Below, one piece after another: positions 10,389 through 21,382 of a stretch of 64,000 bases of DNA (the first letter of the stretch is position 1; each line of letters starts with the position of its first letter). The stretch covers positions 13,224,311 through 13,288,310 of the forward strand of contig NC_068348.1 in assembly GCF_014633365.1 (NCBI RefSeq). The letters run 5' to 3'. Source of the stretch: Diospyros lotus. Taxonomy: Eukaryota; Streptophyta; Magnoliopsida; Ericales; Ebenaceae. The notes beneath the pieces were generated by a model. That model saw only the letters and a list, made by a program, of their open reading frames with translations, was not told where the DNA came from and ran no database searches. A program made the position numbers and the translations under genes.

Positions 10389-10674
10389 TGTTGAATGATT
10401 CACAAAGATTGAAAGAGATTAGAGGAAAGGATCGTGAGGTAACTTTCCTAAAATCAAGACAGATATCCTCTCCAAGATTAGGAATGCGATCCTAATTTAA
10501 GAAGTTTCCTAATTCTGTAATTGTATGTTTTAGTTTCCTTGTAATAGTGTACAACATATTTATTTTCCTTTTTCTATAGCTTCCTATTAATAGGGAATGC
10601 ATTCAGTGTCTATAACATAATAGAACGATTTCATTCTTCTTCTTGTTCAATCTATACTAATTTCTACAAAAACA
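10389..10674 (+). repeat. C2 Copia 3' LTR
   Basis: Starts TGTTGAATGATTC right after the pol end (in place of the usual purine tract the sequence reads TTGAGAATGAG) and ends near CTACAAAAACA. It contains AATAGTGTACAAC and a TTTCTATAGC region. No partner LTR occurs in the window, so the right end is estimated from the CA terminus. Confidence 0.65.
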
Positions 10675-11328
10675 CATTAAATATTGAGAAGATAATTGTT
10701 AGTATAACTACTCAAATTTTGTTTTGATAAATATAAAGTCTATCATGTAAGCCTCAATTTAGATTGTCAACAACAACTAGGAGAGCTATTCGAGGCCCAG
10801 TCTAATTAGGATTGCTGCATATAAATAGATATCCCCGATTCAATTGTTAATTAAAATATGCCTTGAGATTATTTGTATCTTTGAAATTTGACTAACTAGT
10901 TATCGAGAGGTTGTGTTCTAGGTGTTTCACAGTTAGTTACCTAGATTTGTTGGGATTATGAGGGCTTTCTCGGTTTGTCATAAAACTGGATTATTCTAGG
11001 GATTTTAGTTATATCCAACCAAAAACTACTTTATGGATCTGGTAGCTTTCCTTTCAACAACTATGTTTGGTGGATCATTCCATTATTGCGAGAACGTGGA
11101 TGTAGGCAATTGCCCAACCAAATTAAATTTGTTGTGTTCCTATTTTTCTCTTGATTTCCATGTTTGATGTGCCCAATCCAGAATACTAGCAGATTTTGTC
11201 ATAGCGAAACATTCTTCAAGATACTCTAGGAAAACACAGAGATGAAATACCTAATACATTGGACTCTTTGAACCCTTTTTGGATCATGCTTGTAATTGCA
11301 AGACGATCTAACATAAATTGTTTAATTG

Positions 11329-11379
11329 TTAGATAAAGTATGGTTTTGCGCAGGTAATTGCCAAACTTATCAACATAAC
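11329..11379 (+). repeat. 51-bp direct repeat, copy 1
   Basis: TTAGATAAAGTATGGTTTTG...CAACATAAC; matches 11737-11787 with one visible mismatch (A/G). The copies are 408 bp apart. Confidence 0.85.
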
Positions 11380-11736
11380 TTTATCAAATGAGGTATTCAT
11401 GGTCGATAATGGCAACACTTAACAAAAAAAAGTTATTTTATGGAGAGATTCAGCATTTAGGAAACTAAAATGCAATAATACTAGCAAACCTAGTCAAACA
11501 AGGAAGCTACAACAACTACAGCTTGTGTCTTGTGAGAAAGTTCACGAAGAAAGTGCCCAAACTGCAGACGGCAATGGAAAAGGCCAAGAGGGATAATCAC
11601 CAAAGCTAGCACACAAAATAAATAGTTAAAAACAAGATGACATTATTAAATCTGGATTGCATGAAAAAAGAAAAGTTCATAGCTACGCCATAAATGGTTG
11701 AGAAACTACATCTTAACCAACATGTAGTATAAATCA

Positions 11737-11787
11737 TTAGATAAAGTATGGTTTTGCGCAGGTAATTGCCAGACTTATCAACATAAC
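11737..11787 (+). repeat. 51-bp direct repeat, copy 2
   Basis: Second copy of the repeat at 11329-11379. Sequence on either side differs, so only this short segment was duplicated. Confidence 0.85.
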
Positions 11788-12002
11788 GGGTTGCAAACTT
11801 ACTTACAGTGGCGATGGGGGAAAGAGACGACGACTGTAGGCTATAGCGGCAATAGCAAAGGGGGAAGAGTGAGGAGAATTAGGGATTTCTTTGAGGAGAA
11901 TGTTGAAGTATCACACGCAGTAGGGAAGGGGGGGATTTCTTTGTCGATTAGCATCATTTTCTGCTTTGGCCAAGACGACGTCCTCAAAAAAATTAGGTGA
12001 CC

Positions 12003-12118
12003 CAGGCAGCTAGGCACCGCTTGGGCCCGATTAATTGGGCCTAGTGCCTAGCATGCCGACTTGCATGTATTCGCGGCGGCAAAGGGCCACCTAACGCCTC
12101 GGTGGTGCCTAGGCCACA
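12003..12118. repeat. GC-rich CCTAGGC-type dispersed repeat
   Basis: Local GC peak built from GGCAGCTAGGCACC, TTGGGCCCGATTAATTGGGCC, GTGCCTAGC and GGTGGTGCCTAGGCC, several of them palindromic, ending in TTTTAGAACAC. Similar taggc-rich modules are dispersed in plant genomes. No clear terminal repeats or target duplication could be fixed. Confidence 0.4.
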
Positions 12119-12130
12119 TTTTAGAACACT

Positions 12131-12582
12131 ACACACTAGTCATGTCCTGGCTCTGGAATGCCATGATTCTAGCAATCAATGACATGGTGATGTTCCTTAC
12201 AACAACTAGGCACATTTAGGGAGCAGTGAAGATCACATATTCAAAGGTAAATGATGTTACACAAATCTATGAGATTACAACCAAGGTAGCAGCTACTAAG
12301 CAAGGAACTCGGTCGATAACCAAGTATGTTAATTTGCTGCAGACCTTGTGGCAAGAATTGGATCACTATCAATGTATCCAAATGAAGTGTAATGAAGATG
12401 CTACCATTCAAAAAAGGTTTGTGGAAAAGTAGAGAACCTATGATTTTTTAGTTGGACTAAACGTGGAGTATTTTGCAGTTAGGGTCCATATTCTTCGCAA
12501 GACAAATTTGTCTTCCTTAAATGAGGCAATATCCATAGAGCGTGCGATGGAAGGAAAAAATAGGGGTGATGCTGGAGAATAA
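12131..12582 (+). pseudogene. C3 Copia gag fragment
   Basis: Central Gag of a Copia element close to C12: SWLWNAMI, TYSKVNDVTQIYEI, TKVAATKQGTRSITKYVNLL, LWQELDHYQC, KRFVEK-stop-RTYDFL, SLNEAISIERAMEGK. It starts inside the domain, without leader or LTR. The TAG at 12217-12219 replaces a Trp codon and sits exactly where C12 has TAG at 57585-57587. A second TAG at about 12430 breaks the KRFVEKERTYDF block. Confidence 0.85.
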
Positions 12583-12654
12583 TCATATGTAGAATTCAGC
12601 CCTTTTAACCCTAAAAGGTTTTAGTCAAGAGAGATTAACTAGAGAAGATAGGAA

Positions 12655-14660
12655 GGTAACCTAACCTTGAAGGATGTCCTTCATGCCCCTAAGCTTTACA
12701 CTAATCTTGTTTCCATTAAAAAATGAACCCATGATGCTAATTGTCGTGTCATCTTATATCCTTTCTTTTATGAATTTCAAGAAAAAGACTCGAGGAAGAT
12801 GATTGAGCATGCTAGGGTAAAGGAGGGACTTTATCATCTTGAAGACCGTAGTGGACAAATTGCTAAGAGGCACATTTCCCCTGTTTCATTTTTAGTTATA
12901 TCCAATCAAGACATATTTGGTTTCATCACTTTCACCTAGGACGTCCATCTTTTAAAGTTCTTCAATTTATGTTTCCCTCTATGTTCAAGGGATTAGATAC
13001 TAGGGATTTCTAATGTAATGTTTGTCAATTTGCTAAACATAGAAAGGTTTCATTCCCTCTAAATAATAAGAGAAGTTTTCTTTCCTTTACTCTAATTCAT
13101 AGTGATATATGGAGTCCTCCTCCCATTCCTAATCTCTCAAGTGCTCGGTGGTTTGTGTTATTTGTAGATGACTGCACACAAGTGGTGTGGTTATATCTAT
13201 TAAAATTCAAATCAGAAGTATGAACCATCTTTCCAAACGTCTACACTATGATTAAAAATCAATTTGGAACTGAAATAAAAAGGGTTCGAACAGATAATGC
13301 CAAAGATTTTTTCAACCAAACCTTATCCAATTTTGTTCAAAGGAAGGATATAATCCATGAGTCTTCTGGTAAAATGAGTTGGCTAAGCGGAAAAATGGCC
13401 ATTTGCTTACTGGTACAAGGGCCTTGTTGTTCCACAATAATGTTCCTAAACATTATTGGGGAGAAGCTGTCTTGACAGCAACCTATCTCATAAATAGGTT
13501 ACCCTCTAGAAGCCTTGACTCCAATAGTTCAATTTAGCTTCTTTCTAAGGCTTTCCCAGAATTCATGCCTCCTAATGGTCTTTGTCCTAGAGTGTTTGGT
13601 TGCCTAGTTTTTGTTCACAATCACTTGCCTAACAGAGGAAAATTGGATCCTAGATCCCTCAAATGTATTTTTGTTGGGTACTCCTCCACTCAGAAAGGGT
13701 ATAAATGCTTCCATCCTCCATCCAAAAAGTTCTTTGTCTCAAATGATGTGAGTTTCATAGAGGAAAATTCTTATTTCAATAATTCCTATCCTCATGGGGA
13801 GACTGAATTCTCGGAAGGAAGAATAGGGAATTGTTTCTTCCTACTCTTCCTTCTTCCTCTCATCACTCTTTGCCTCATCCAAAGGATATTCCATAGGATT
13901 CTCTAAACATGATACTTAGGGAAAATGTCCAGCCTACTTCTAGTCCACTAAAGGTATATCCAAGGAGAAAAGTCTCGGATCATCATCCTAAGCATGTTGA
14001 GTTATCTAAAACAAGTCCAGAACCTTACAATCCAGATTCTGAACCAATTTCAACCTCCACCCAGCCTATTGGTTGTCCTGATCCAGATATATCAAAACTT
14101 GATTCCAGTACCCATCAACAACCTGAACCTAATCTTGATGACCTTGACATTCCAATTGCCCTTAGAAAGGGAACCCATGTACTAAACATCATTTTTATCT
14201 ATTCCAAACCTACTCAAACCTGTCTCCTACACACAAAGCCTTCCTAGCCAACCTTAATTTTATTCCTATCCCAAAGACCTTATCTGAAGCATTAAGTAAT
14301 GAAAGTTGGAAAGATGCCATGAGGGTTGAGATGGCAGCCCTTGAGAAGAATCAAACCTGGAAATTCATTAAGCTGCCCAAAGGGAAGCAGCCTGTAGGTT
14401 GTAAATGGGTGTTTACAGTGAAGTATAAGTCCGATAGGTCCCTAGAAAGATATAAAGCTAGGCTGGTTGATAAGAGTTATACCCAAACATATGGAGTAGA
14501 TTATCTTGAAACCTTTGCTCTTGCATCAAATATGAACACTGTCAGGATATTACTATCACTACCAGTTATGTTTGATTGGCCTCTACACTAATTTGATGTA
14601 AAAATGCCTTTTTACATGAGGACTTAGAATAAGAGATCTATATGAAAGTTTATCCTGGAT
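12655..14660 (+). pseudogene. C3 Copia pol: integrase and RT start, heavily decayed
   Basis: After a deletion that removed the Gag zinc knuckle and protease core, the LTLKDVLHAPKLYTNLVSI block is followed by the pre-integrase block (EKDSRKMIEHARVKEGLYHL), integrase pieces (HSDIWSPPP, ARWFVLFVDDCT, RTDNAKDFFNQTL at 13248-13320, then a disturbed region where YTPQQNGVAERK should be), the integrase C-terminal part (KLDPRSLKCIFVGYSSTQKGYKCF, 13640-13710), a Ser/Pro-rich linker and the first third of reverse transcriptase (MAALEKNQTWKF, GCKWVFTVKYKSD, 14319-14600). It ends in the KNAFL block; YVDD and RNase H are absent. Many stops and frame changes. Closest relative in the window is C12. Confidence 0.85.
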
Positions 14661-14724
14661 TTGGGTTGAGGACTTAGAATAATAGTCAGATATGCCTATA
14701 TAAGAGATCTATCTATTCCCACAT

Positions 14725-14945
14725 TTTGCTTTTTGTTTTTCTAAGAAATCAAATTATCTCCGATCAAAACACAATATCCTGAAGTAGATCTCCAATTAGA
14801 GGGAGATCCTATCCAGTCAGCATCTGAATAACACCAAATCTTCAAATGTCCCTTATCCTCATAGAGTAATCCTTTCCTTGGTACACTCTTGATATACTTC
14901 AGAATACAAAGAATAGCATCCCGATGCAGTCATTCAACCAAATTA
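14725..14945 (-). pseudogene. C4 Copia RNase H fragment
   Basis: The minus strand reads AILCILKYIKSVPRKGLLYED, YSDADW, RSTSGYCVLIGDNLIS-stop-KNKKQNV, the start of Copia RNase H. It sits on the same strand as the LTR and primer site at 14982-15347, only about 40 bp away, so nearly all gag and pol between them is deleted. Confidence 0.8.
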
Positions 14946-14981
14946 CTACGAGTTCACTAGAATCACAGTTGAGAAAAGATT

Positions 14982-15347
14982 GGCTTTGATACCAAATTGT
15001 CATGAACCTAGGATTTAGCCTAAGGTTGGATTGTAAATTGAAAGAATCTAAATGATTTGGGACCAAGAATAGAAATGGGGGAGGATATTAAATAGAAATG
15101 AGGGAGAACTGCAAAGAGAAACGAGAGGGAGATTGGGAGAGAAATCTAGAGAGAAAACTAAGAATTTCATTTATCAATTAAAGCATGAGAATCCCATCTG
15201 TTTACAGTTCCTTTATATAGGCATATTTGACTATTAACAGCATGCACAACACACCCATGTGCTTCTAACTAATTGCTAAAATATCCTCTAACAACTATTA
15301 TAGGCCTATTACCCTATTGCCCCTCCATGGATCATTGGGTCATGACA
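14982..15347 (-). repeat. C4 Copia 5' LTR with primer site
   Basis: LTR 14998-15347 (350 bp); on the minus strand it starts TGTCATGACCCAATG and ends GGTTCATGACA. The plus-strand GGCTTTGATACCA at 14982-14994 is the complement of TGGTATCAAAGCC, a variant of the initiator tRNA-Met site, three bases from the LTR. No second LTR was found. Confidence 0.75.
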
Positions 15348-17236
15348 TGATATTGCTTAAGAGGGAAGAGAACATGCTTGACGCTTTGAAGCCTTCATAA
15401 TTTCAGCAACAGTCTAATGAAAGAAACAAATTTACAAGATGGTAACTTTTATTGGAAAATAAAACTAACTAATTCAATAAAAAATATACATCAAACCACC
15501 AACAATAATACCCTATCAGAATATAGCCCAAGAAACAAATAAACCATGGAGCGAAAGGTATTAACAATCTAATAACCTTTACATTTTATATTTTCCTTGG
15601 GTCCCCAAAACATAAGACGATTTAGAGTAATCAAAGAACTTCATAACCACCAAGAATCAATTTAATCAAAGAATATGTCCCGACACACTATAATATAAGT
15701 GTTAATCATAATGAGACATACAAAAATCCATCAATATTCAACAAAATAGAAAATTAAAAGTGATCGCCAAGTTTAGCTACAAGTCGTAATGAACCTCATG
15801 TGGAAGCATGATTTAACTATTGAATGATCAAGACATAGCTAATCATCAATAAGATGATTTAGAGTGTCAAAAAACTTCATAACCTCCAAGCATCAATAAT
15901 CAATTCCTCTCACTAAGACCAGGGTCTGGGACATATGTCTCCAAGGCATGCAATCCAAGTGTTAGTAATAATGGTAGTGATGATAGCGATAAAACACCTA
16001 TAAACAGATTACATATTAAAAGTGATTGCCAAGTTCATATAAGTTCCCTAATGAACCTCATATGGAAAGCATGATTAACCATTGAATGCTCATGGTCCAG
16101 ATAATAATTCAATCAGCAAAGATAATGAACTTCTGCTATCGACTCTATCACCTAGAAAAAAAATTGTGTACATATAGTAATGTCACAAAAAGGGGGAGGT
16201 TTTCGCAGGTGCATATTCCCCAGGGATTCAAACTGAGTTTTATTTGTGAGAACACAATGATCACATTAAAAATGATGGCATAATGCCCAAAATCCATATT
16301 TAACTACAAACAGGTTATCCAAACTGACTTAAAGTTATAACATCCAAAAACCACAACAAAAACTTGGGAACAAGGGAGATTACACAATCAGTGCCATCCT
16401 CATGAAAATTACCAGGATAGTAGTTCACATAGTCAAAATTATCTCCTATCATAGAACTAAGTTGTCATCAATTATTATGAAACATTGACATAGACAGATT
16501 ATACTTGATTAGATCTTGGTTTGTGAAGGCTAGCAATCAACTGAAACAAATATCAATATTGAGATCTTCACCAATGTCTTATGCAAGGTGTGGAAACTAA
16601 TATAAGGGTTTCAATTTATTTTCAACGATAAGTCATGGTACCCTTTTTAATATACCCCTTGATGTAATATTAACTGTTATTTACCTCTCATTGCTTAATG
16701 TTATTTTGTCACCCCAATCTCATCAAATATATGCCAAACAAAAACAACAAGGAATAAGAAGGAAACAACATATCAAATCTCTATCCCATTCCAATAGGGT
16801 AAAGAAAAAGACAACATCTGTAAAATTTCATTGAGCCACAAAATAACAATTTCCTACTACTAACCAAAATGAAAAATTATGGGGCAACAAGAATTGCAAT
16901 TAAATAAATAAAAGGAAAGCAAAAGATTAATAATTATTCGTTAATCTAAGTTCTTAAATAAAAGCACAACATATTATAGTTTCTACAGGCTCAAAAAACT
17001 CGAGAGGATAATATCTGTTGATGGTTTAGCAAATATTAATTTCAGAGAACCCATCTTTAATTCAACCTAAAGAGTTGGTCACAGATACTCAATTAAACCA
17101 TCAAATTATTTATATGCTAACCTCATTCAATTTGAGACATATCAATGCTTCTGCCATAGGATGATTTAGAGCATTCTTTCAATTTCTTCTATTTCATGTT
17201 AGAGATTTCACACATCCTAAGTTGTAGTTTAACAGT
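15348..17236. other. AT-rich non-coding DNA containing R2 repeat blocks
   Basis: No ORF or retroelement motif. Three blocks recur elsewhere: 15880-16180 matches 62515-62815 (ACCTCCAAGCATCAATAA, AGGCATGCAATCCAAGTG); 16290-16690 matches 55795-56200 and 62120-62490 (CTTATGCAAGGTGTGG, TTATCTCCTATCATAGAAC); 16715-17010 matches 56225-56610 and 62815-63010. These are copies of the R2 repeat, here in a different block order. Whether this is intron, intergenic DNA or an old satellite cannot be told. Confidence 0.6.
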
Positions 17237-17390
17237 TGTTCCTTGCTTTGTCCGAAACATTATTAGTAAGGATTAAGTGACTATTTGGTATAACAATATC
17301 ACGCTAAACAAGAATTGATAGGTAGTGTACTAAAGCTTAAGCTAGGAAAACACTATTCTAATCCTCAAGCAAACTAGTGATACTAGTACA
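17237..17390. repeat. R1 tandem repeat copy 1, left part
   Basis: Starts TTCCTTGCTTTGTCCGAAAC and includes AAGAATTGATAGGTAGTG and CTAATCCTCAAGCAAAC, which recur in copies 2, 3 and 4. It is cut by C5 after the target GTACA (17386-17390) and resumes at 21383. Confidence 0.8.
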
Positions 17391-17634
17391 TGTTGGAGAT
17401 CATGTGACATGACTAACTAAACTTTAGTTAGTCTTTTCTATGTTTAGCTTTCTGTTAAGCTTGCTGATTATAAATTAAGTGTTCGCTTTTACGGTAGTTT
17501 GTATTAGGAGTTGGCTGGTTATATATATCAGCGTTTGTTCTCATTTTCTATAACTTGGAGAAACGAAATAATATAGTTCCTGCTCTCTCTCTATTCCTCT
17601 CTAAATTGTTTCTCGTCGGTATCATATTTTAACA
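17391..17634 (+). repeat. C5 5' LTR
   Basis: TGTTGGAGATC...ATTTTAACA. A likely TATA box (TTATATATATCAG, about 17519) is followed by a CT-rich stretch (CTCTCTCTATTCCTCTC), the usual layout of a Copia promoter. Confidence 0.93.
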
Positions 17635-17646
17635 TGGTATCAGAGC
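17635..17646 (+). other. C5 primer-binding site
   Basis: TGGTATCAGAGC directly after the LTR: initiator tRNA-Met primer site of plant Copia elements. Confidence 0.92.
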
Positions 17647-17680
17647 CTCTGGATTAACATCCATCGCGTCACATCCGAGT

Positions 17681-18334
17681 TTGGCTTCCGCTTCTCCTCT
17701 TCCTCCTCATGTCTCTTTGTCACTCTCGTCTGCATCTCAGTCGAATTTTGCTGAGATGACCAAGACGTTCAACTATGTTCTGATCCGTCTCGATCTGAAC
17801 AACTTTCTTTTTTGGAAAGCACAGATCTCTGCCACTATTCGTGCTTTCAACCTTCATCCGTTTATCAACAAGACTTCACCTCCTCTGAAATTTATCGACA
17901 CTTCAGACGCTGATGCAGGCAACAGTACAACGGTGAATCCAAAGTATCTAACTTGGATGCGATCTGACCAGTTGTTGCTTGGCTGGCTGTTTTCAACCAT
18001 TGATAAGGAAGTTTTAGCTCAAGTTATTCATTGCGAATCATCCTCTGAGGTATGGTCATATCTAGAGAATTTATATTCAAGGCAAACAATCGCTAAATCT
18101 TTTCAACTCAAGCAACAACTTTGATCAATCAAGAAAGATTCTATGTCAATTAACGACTATGTACTCAAGATTAAAACGATAGGACACTCTTGTTGCTATA
18201 GGTGAACCACTAAATGATAAGGATATACTTCTAGCTATTCTTAATGGATTGGATCAAGAATATGAGACTGTCGTCAGTCTCATAACCTATCAAATGGATG
18301 ACATAGATTTGGACAAAGTGACTATCTTCTGTTA
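17681..18334 (+). pseudogene. C5 gag
   Basis: Copia Gag of the UBN2 type: FNYVLIRLDLNNFLFWKAQI, SDQLLLGWLFSTIDKEVLAQ, CESSSEVWSYLENLYSRQT, FQLKQQL. The reading frame opens with TTG at 17681 where an ATG is expected. TGA at 18122-18124 replaces an Arg codon (compare KQQPRSIRKN in C10), and a frame change lies near 18186 in the GHS/A-L-ATIGEPL block. The Gag tail continues in the next frame. Confidence 0.85.
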
Positions 18335-19528
18335 ATGCATGAACAGCGATTGAGTGGCAAGAATTATGTAACTACTGAGTCGTTTTCACCGTCGAAAATG
18401 AATGTAAATTTTAGTGACAGGAAAGCAAGAGGTGGTGGTTCAGTGAATCAAGGTGGAGGTTACATACAAACTAGAGGTGGCTATAATTGTGGAGGAAGAG
18501 GTAGAGGTCGTCAATCTAATAGACGTGTGTACTGTCAGCTTTGTGGAAAGCCAGGACATGTTATGGATCGATGTTATCATCAGTTTGATCATAATTTTCA
18601 GAGAGATGATCATAATTTTCAGAGAGGAAGTTATTTTCAATCTAGTCAAAATCCTGGTTTGGTCTATGGCAGAGGTAACACGAGTTCTTCTTTTGATCCA
18701 AGGGCCTATGTAGCTTCTCACTGTGACTCTAACGAGCCCTATATTAGCGATGTAGGTTCAGCATATGGAACCTTTGGCCATTTTTCTCAACCACAGAATT
18801 TTAACAACACTCAGTCTTCTGTTTTACCCGATTCTTCATGGTTTGTTGACTCCGGGGCAACTAACCATATTACCTCCAACCTCAATAATCTTTCCTTACA
18901 TGCTCCATACAACGGCAATGACAAAGTCTCAATTGGCAATGGTAAGAAACTTCCTATCTCTTATGTTAGTCTTGGACATTTGAATACTCATACACAACCA
19001 GCTTCTACCATTCCTCTTTCCAATGTTTTTCATGTGCCCAACATAACTAAGAATTTAATCAGTGTCTCTCAACTTACTAGAGATCATGATCTTGCAGCTG
19101 AATTTAACTCCTCTTCTTGTTTGATCAAGGACAAGACCTCCGAGCTGGTTCTTCTCAAAGGATTTCTTAAGGATGGGCTTTATCAGCTGCATTCAGCATT
19201 TGGTCACGCTAACAGCATTTCTGCCCAGCCTCTTCAATCAACTTCACATTCTTCTTATTCCAGTAGTGCTTGTTTTTCAACAAATAACTGTAATAAGTCA
19301 GATTCTTTTTCTTCTAAACTGCCTATGACTGTAAATGTCGCTCTTAATAGCGTGGTGTGTAATCAATGCCATGCCAAGTTAGGTCATCCCTCATTTCATA
19401 TACTGAAATTGATATTGAATAAAATTCACATTCCTTGTTCTCGTTCTACACTTTCCTTTTGTGATTCTTGTAAGATTGCGAAACTTCATCAGCTGCCATT
19501 TGCTTCTTCCCCTCATATTTTTTGTTAG
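18335..19528 (+). pseudogene. C5 gag tail, protease and pre-integrase domain
   Basis: Open for 397 codons. In order: MHEQRL (end of the Gag core), a Gly/Arg-rich stretch, zinc knuckle CQLCGKPGHVMDRC (CX2CX4HX4C, residues about 67-80), spacer, aspartic protease with catalytic DSGATNHITS (about residues 172-181), the HVPNITKNLISVSQLT block, and the GAG-pre-integrase segment LGHPSFHILKLILNKI with CDSC. The protein ends at TAG 19526-19528, right at the deletion junction where the integrase core should start. The protease would cut the polyprotein. Confidence 0.88.
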
Positions 19529-19529
19529 T

Positions 19530-21138
19530 TCCCTGGAACCTTCTTCTGTTAGTGAGGCCTTGTTAGATTCCCAGTGGGTTCAGGCTATGACTGATGAATT
19601 TTCAACGTTGCAACACAACCATACATGGGATTTGGTTCCTTTCTCTCATGATATGAACTTGATTGGTTGCAAATGGGTGTTTAAAATAAAGTATAAATCT
19701 GATGGTACCATATTGAAACATAAGGCTTGGCTTGTAGCCAAAGGATTTCATTAAACACCCGGCATTGATTTTGAGGAGACCTTTAGTCCTGTTGTTAAGG
19801 CCCCCACAATTCGAGTTTTGTTTACTCTAGTAGTGACTTATGGCTGGGATATTCAACAAGTGGATGTGAATAATGCTTTCCTAAATGGAGATCTTCATGA
19901 GGATGTGTTTATGATCCAGCCAAAGGATTTTATTGATGATTGCTTTCCTAATCATGTTTGTAAACTTAGGAAGTCTCTCTATGGCCTTAAACATGCGCTT
20001 AGGACTTGGTATACAAAGCTGAGATCAGCCCTTCATTCTTGGGGTTTTGTTAGAGCCATTTCTGATGCTTCTCTGTTCATTAAGCAGACTGATCAGTGTG
20101 TTATGTATGTTTTGGTATATGTCGATGATATCTTGATTACTGGATCTAAACCATCAGCTCTTCAAACATTCATTCATGATTTGGACACTCACTTTGCTCT
20201 CAAGCCTTAGGGTCAGTTCATTATTTCCTTGGATTTGAGGTGCTTCGTAACTCCATTGGAATTTTTCTTACTTAATCCAAGTACATAGTTGATTTACTGC
20301 GGAAAGCTTCTATGCTTGACTGTAAACCTTGTGACACTCCTATGATTTCCACCAGTGCATTAACGTCTGAGGGTGAACTCTTTTCTAATCCTTCATTGTA
20401 TCGAACAATCATTGGTTCTTTACAATACTTAACTTACACCCGGCCTGACATCACCTATGCTGTTAACAAACTTAGTCAGTTTATGTCCTCTCCAAAACAA
20501 CAACACTGGGTGGCCTGCAAACGCTTATTGCGTTATCTTAAAGGCTCTGTTGGTCAAGGGTTACTCTTTTCTCCAGTTCCTTCTGGTTTACCACTTGTTA
20601 TTTACTGTGATACTGATCATGCAGGTTGTAAAGTTACAAGAAAGTCCACAAGTGGTGTTTATGTGTTCCTTGGTAACAATTTAGTGGTGTGGAGTTCCAG
20701 AAAGCTAACTGTTGTAGCCCGATCAGTTGGCGAGGCTGAGTATCAGGCTATTGCTCAAGGTGTCACCGAAATAATGTGGCTGGTCTCTTTGTTTTCTGAA
20801 TTGGGATTTAAATCTCAGCCTATGCCTATTATTTGGAGTGATAATATGGCAGCTAAGAGCACTACTGAAAACCCGATCTTTCATGCTCGACCAAAACACT
20901 TTGAGATTAATCTTCATTATATTCGTGAGAAGGTTGAGAAGGGTGAAGTCGAGATTGGATATGTTCCTACTTCTCATCAGTTGGCTAATATTTTTACTAA
21001 GAGTCTTCCTAAGCCCAGATTTCAGTTGCTTTGTGCGAATCTGGGCCTCCGGCTGTCTCTTGCTTCTGTTGGAGAAGCTCACTCTAAGACAAGTGGAAAA
21101 CAATCAACTGCCAGCAGGAAGTTTGTTTTGAGAGGGAA
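19530..21138 (+). pseudogene. C5 reverse transcriptase and RNase H
   Basis: RT begins LEPSSVSEALLDSQW, then GCKWVFKIKYKSDG and LVAKGFH; TAA at 19752-19754 replaces a Gln codon (family reads FxQTPGIDFEETFSP). It continues with VDVNNAFLNGDL, SLYGLKHALRTWY and the catalytic YVDDILITGS at about 20118. A stop at about 20208 and a frame change around 20270 separate it from the connection and RNase H part (20312-21160): TRPDITYAVNKLSQFMSS, STSGVYVFLGNN, VGEAEYQAIAQGVTEIMWL, WSDNMAAKS, HFEINLHYIREKV, TKSLPKPRF. The last frame runs into the LTR. Confidence 0.9.
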
Positions 21139-21382
21139 TCTTGGAGATCACGTGACATGACTAACTAAACTTTAGTTAGTCTTTTCTATGTTTAGCTTTC
21201 TGTTAAGCTTGCTGATTATAAATTAAGTGTTGGCCTTTACGGTAGTTTGTATCAGGAGTTGGCTGGTTATATATATCAGCGTTTGTTCTCATTTTCTGTA
21301 ACTTGGAGAAACAAAATAATATAGTTCCTGCTCTCTCTCTATTCCTCTCTAAATTGTTTCTCGTTGGTATCATATTTTAACA
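21139..21382 (+). repeat. C5 3' LTR
   Basis: 244 bp, same length as the 5' LTR. The first dinucleotide is TC, not TG, a change that would block a new integration from this end. Followed by the target duplication GTACA. Confidence 0.93.

Larger units (their letters stand above)
10675..12002. other. Non-coding DNA with no recognised gene
   Basis: About 1.3 kb without retroelement motif or credible gene. The 69-codon frame at 11791-12000 has no recognisable motif. A 51-bp direct repeat lies inside (11329 and 11737). Confidence 0.5.
17391..21382 (+). mobile_element. C5: Copia element lacking the integrase core
   Basis: 3992 bp with 244-bp LTRs at both ends and the target duplication GTACA at 17386-17390 and 21383-21387. 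Primer site at 17635-17646, purine tract (TTTTGAGAGGGAA) at 21126-21138. Gag, protease, the pre-integrase block, reverse transcriptase and RNase H are present, but the integrase core is missing: the sequence jumps near 19520 from LHQLPFASS to LEPSSVSEALLDSQW. About eight differences are visible between the LTRs (around 3%), making it older than E1. It sits in R1 copy 1. Gag and RT closely resemble C9 and C10. Confidence 0.95.

Noticed and set aside
18440..18721. Frames overlapping C5 gag tail in other phases
   Set aside because: Shadows of the Gly/Arg-rich zinc-knuckle region.
20723..21103. 126-codon minus-strand frame
   Set aside because: Antisense shadow of C5 RNase H.
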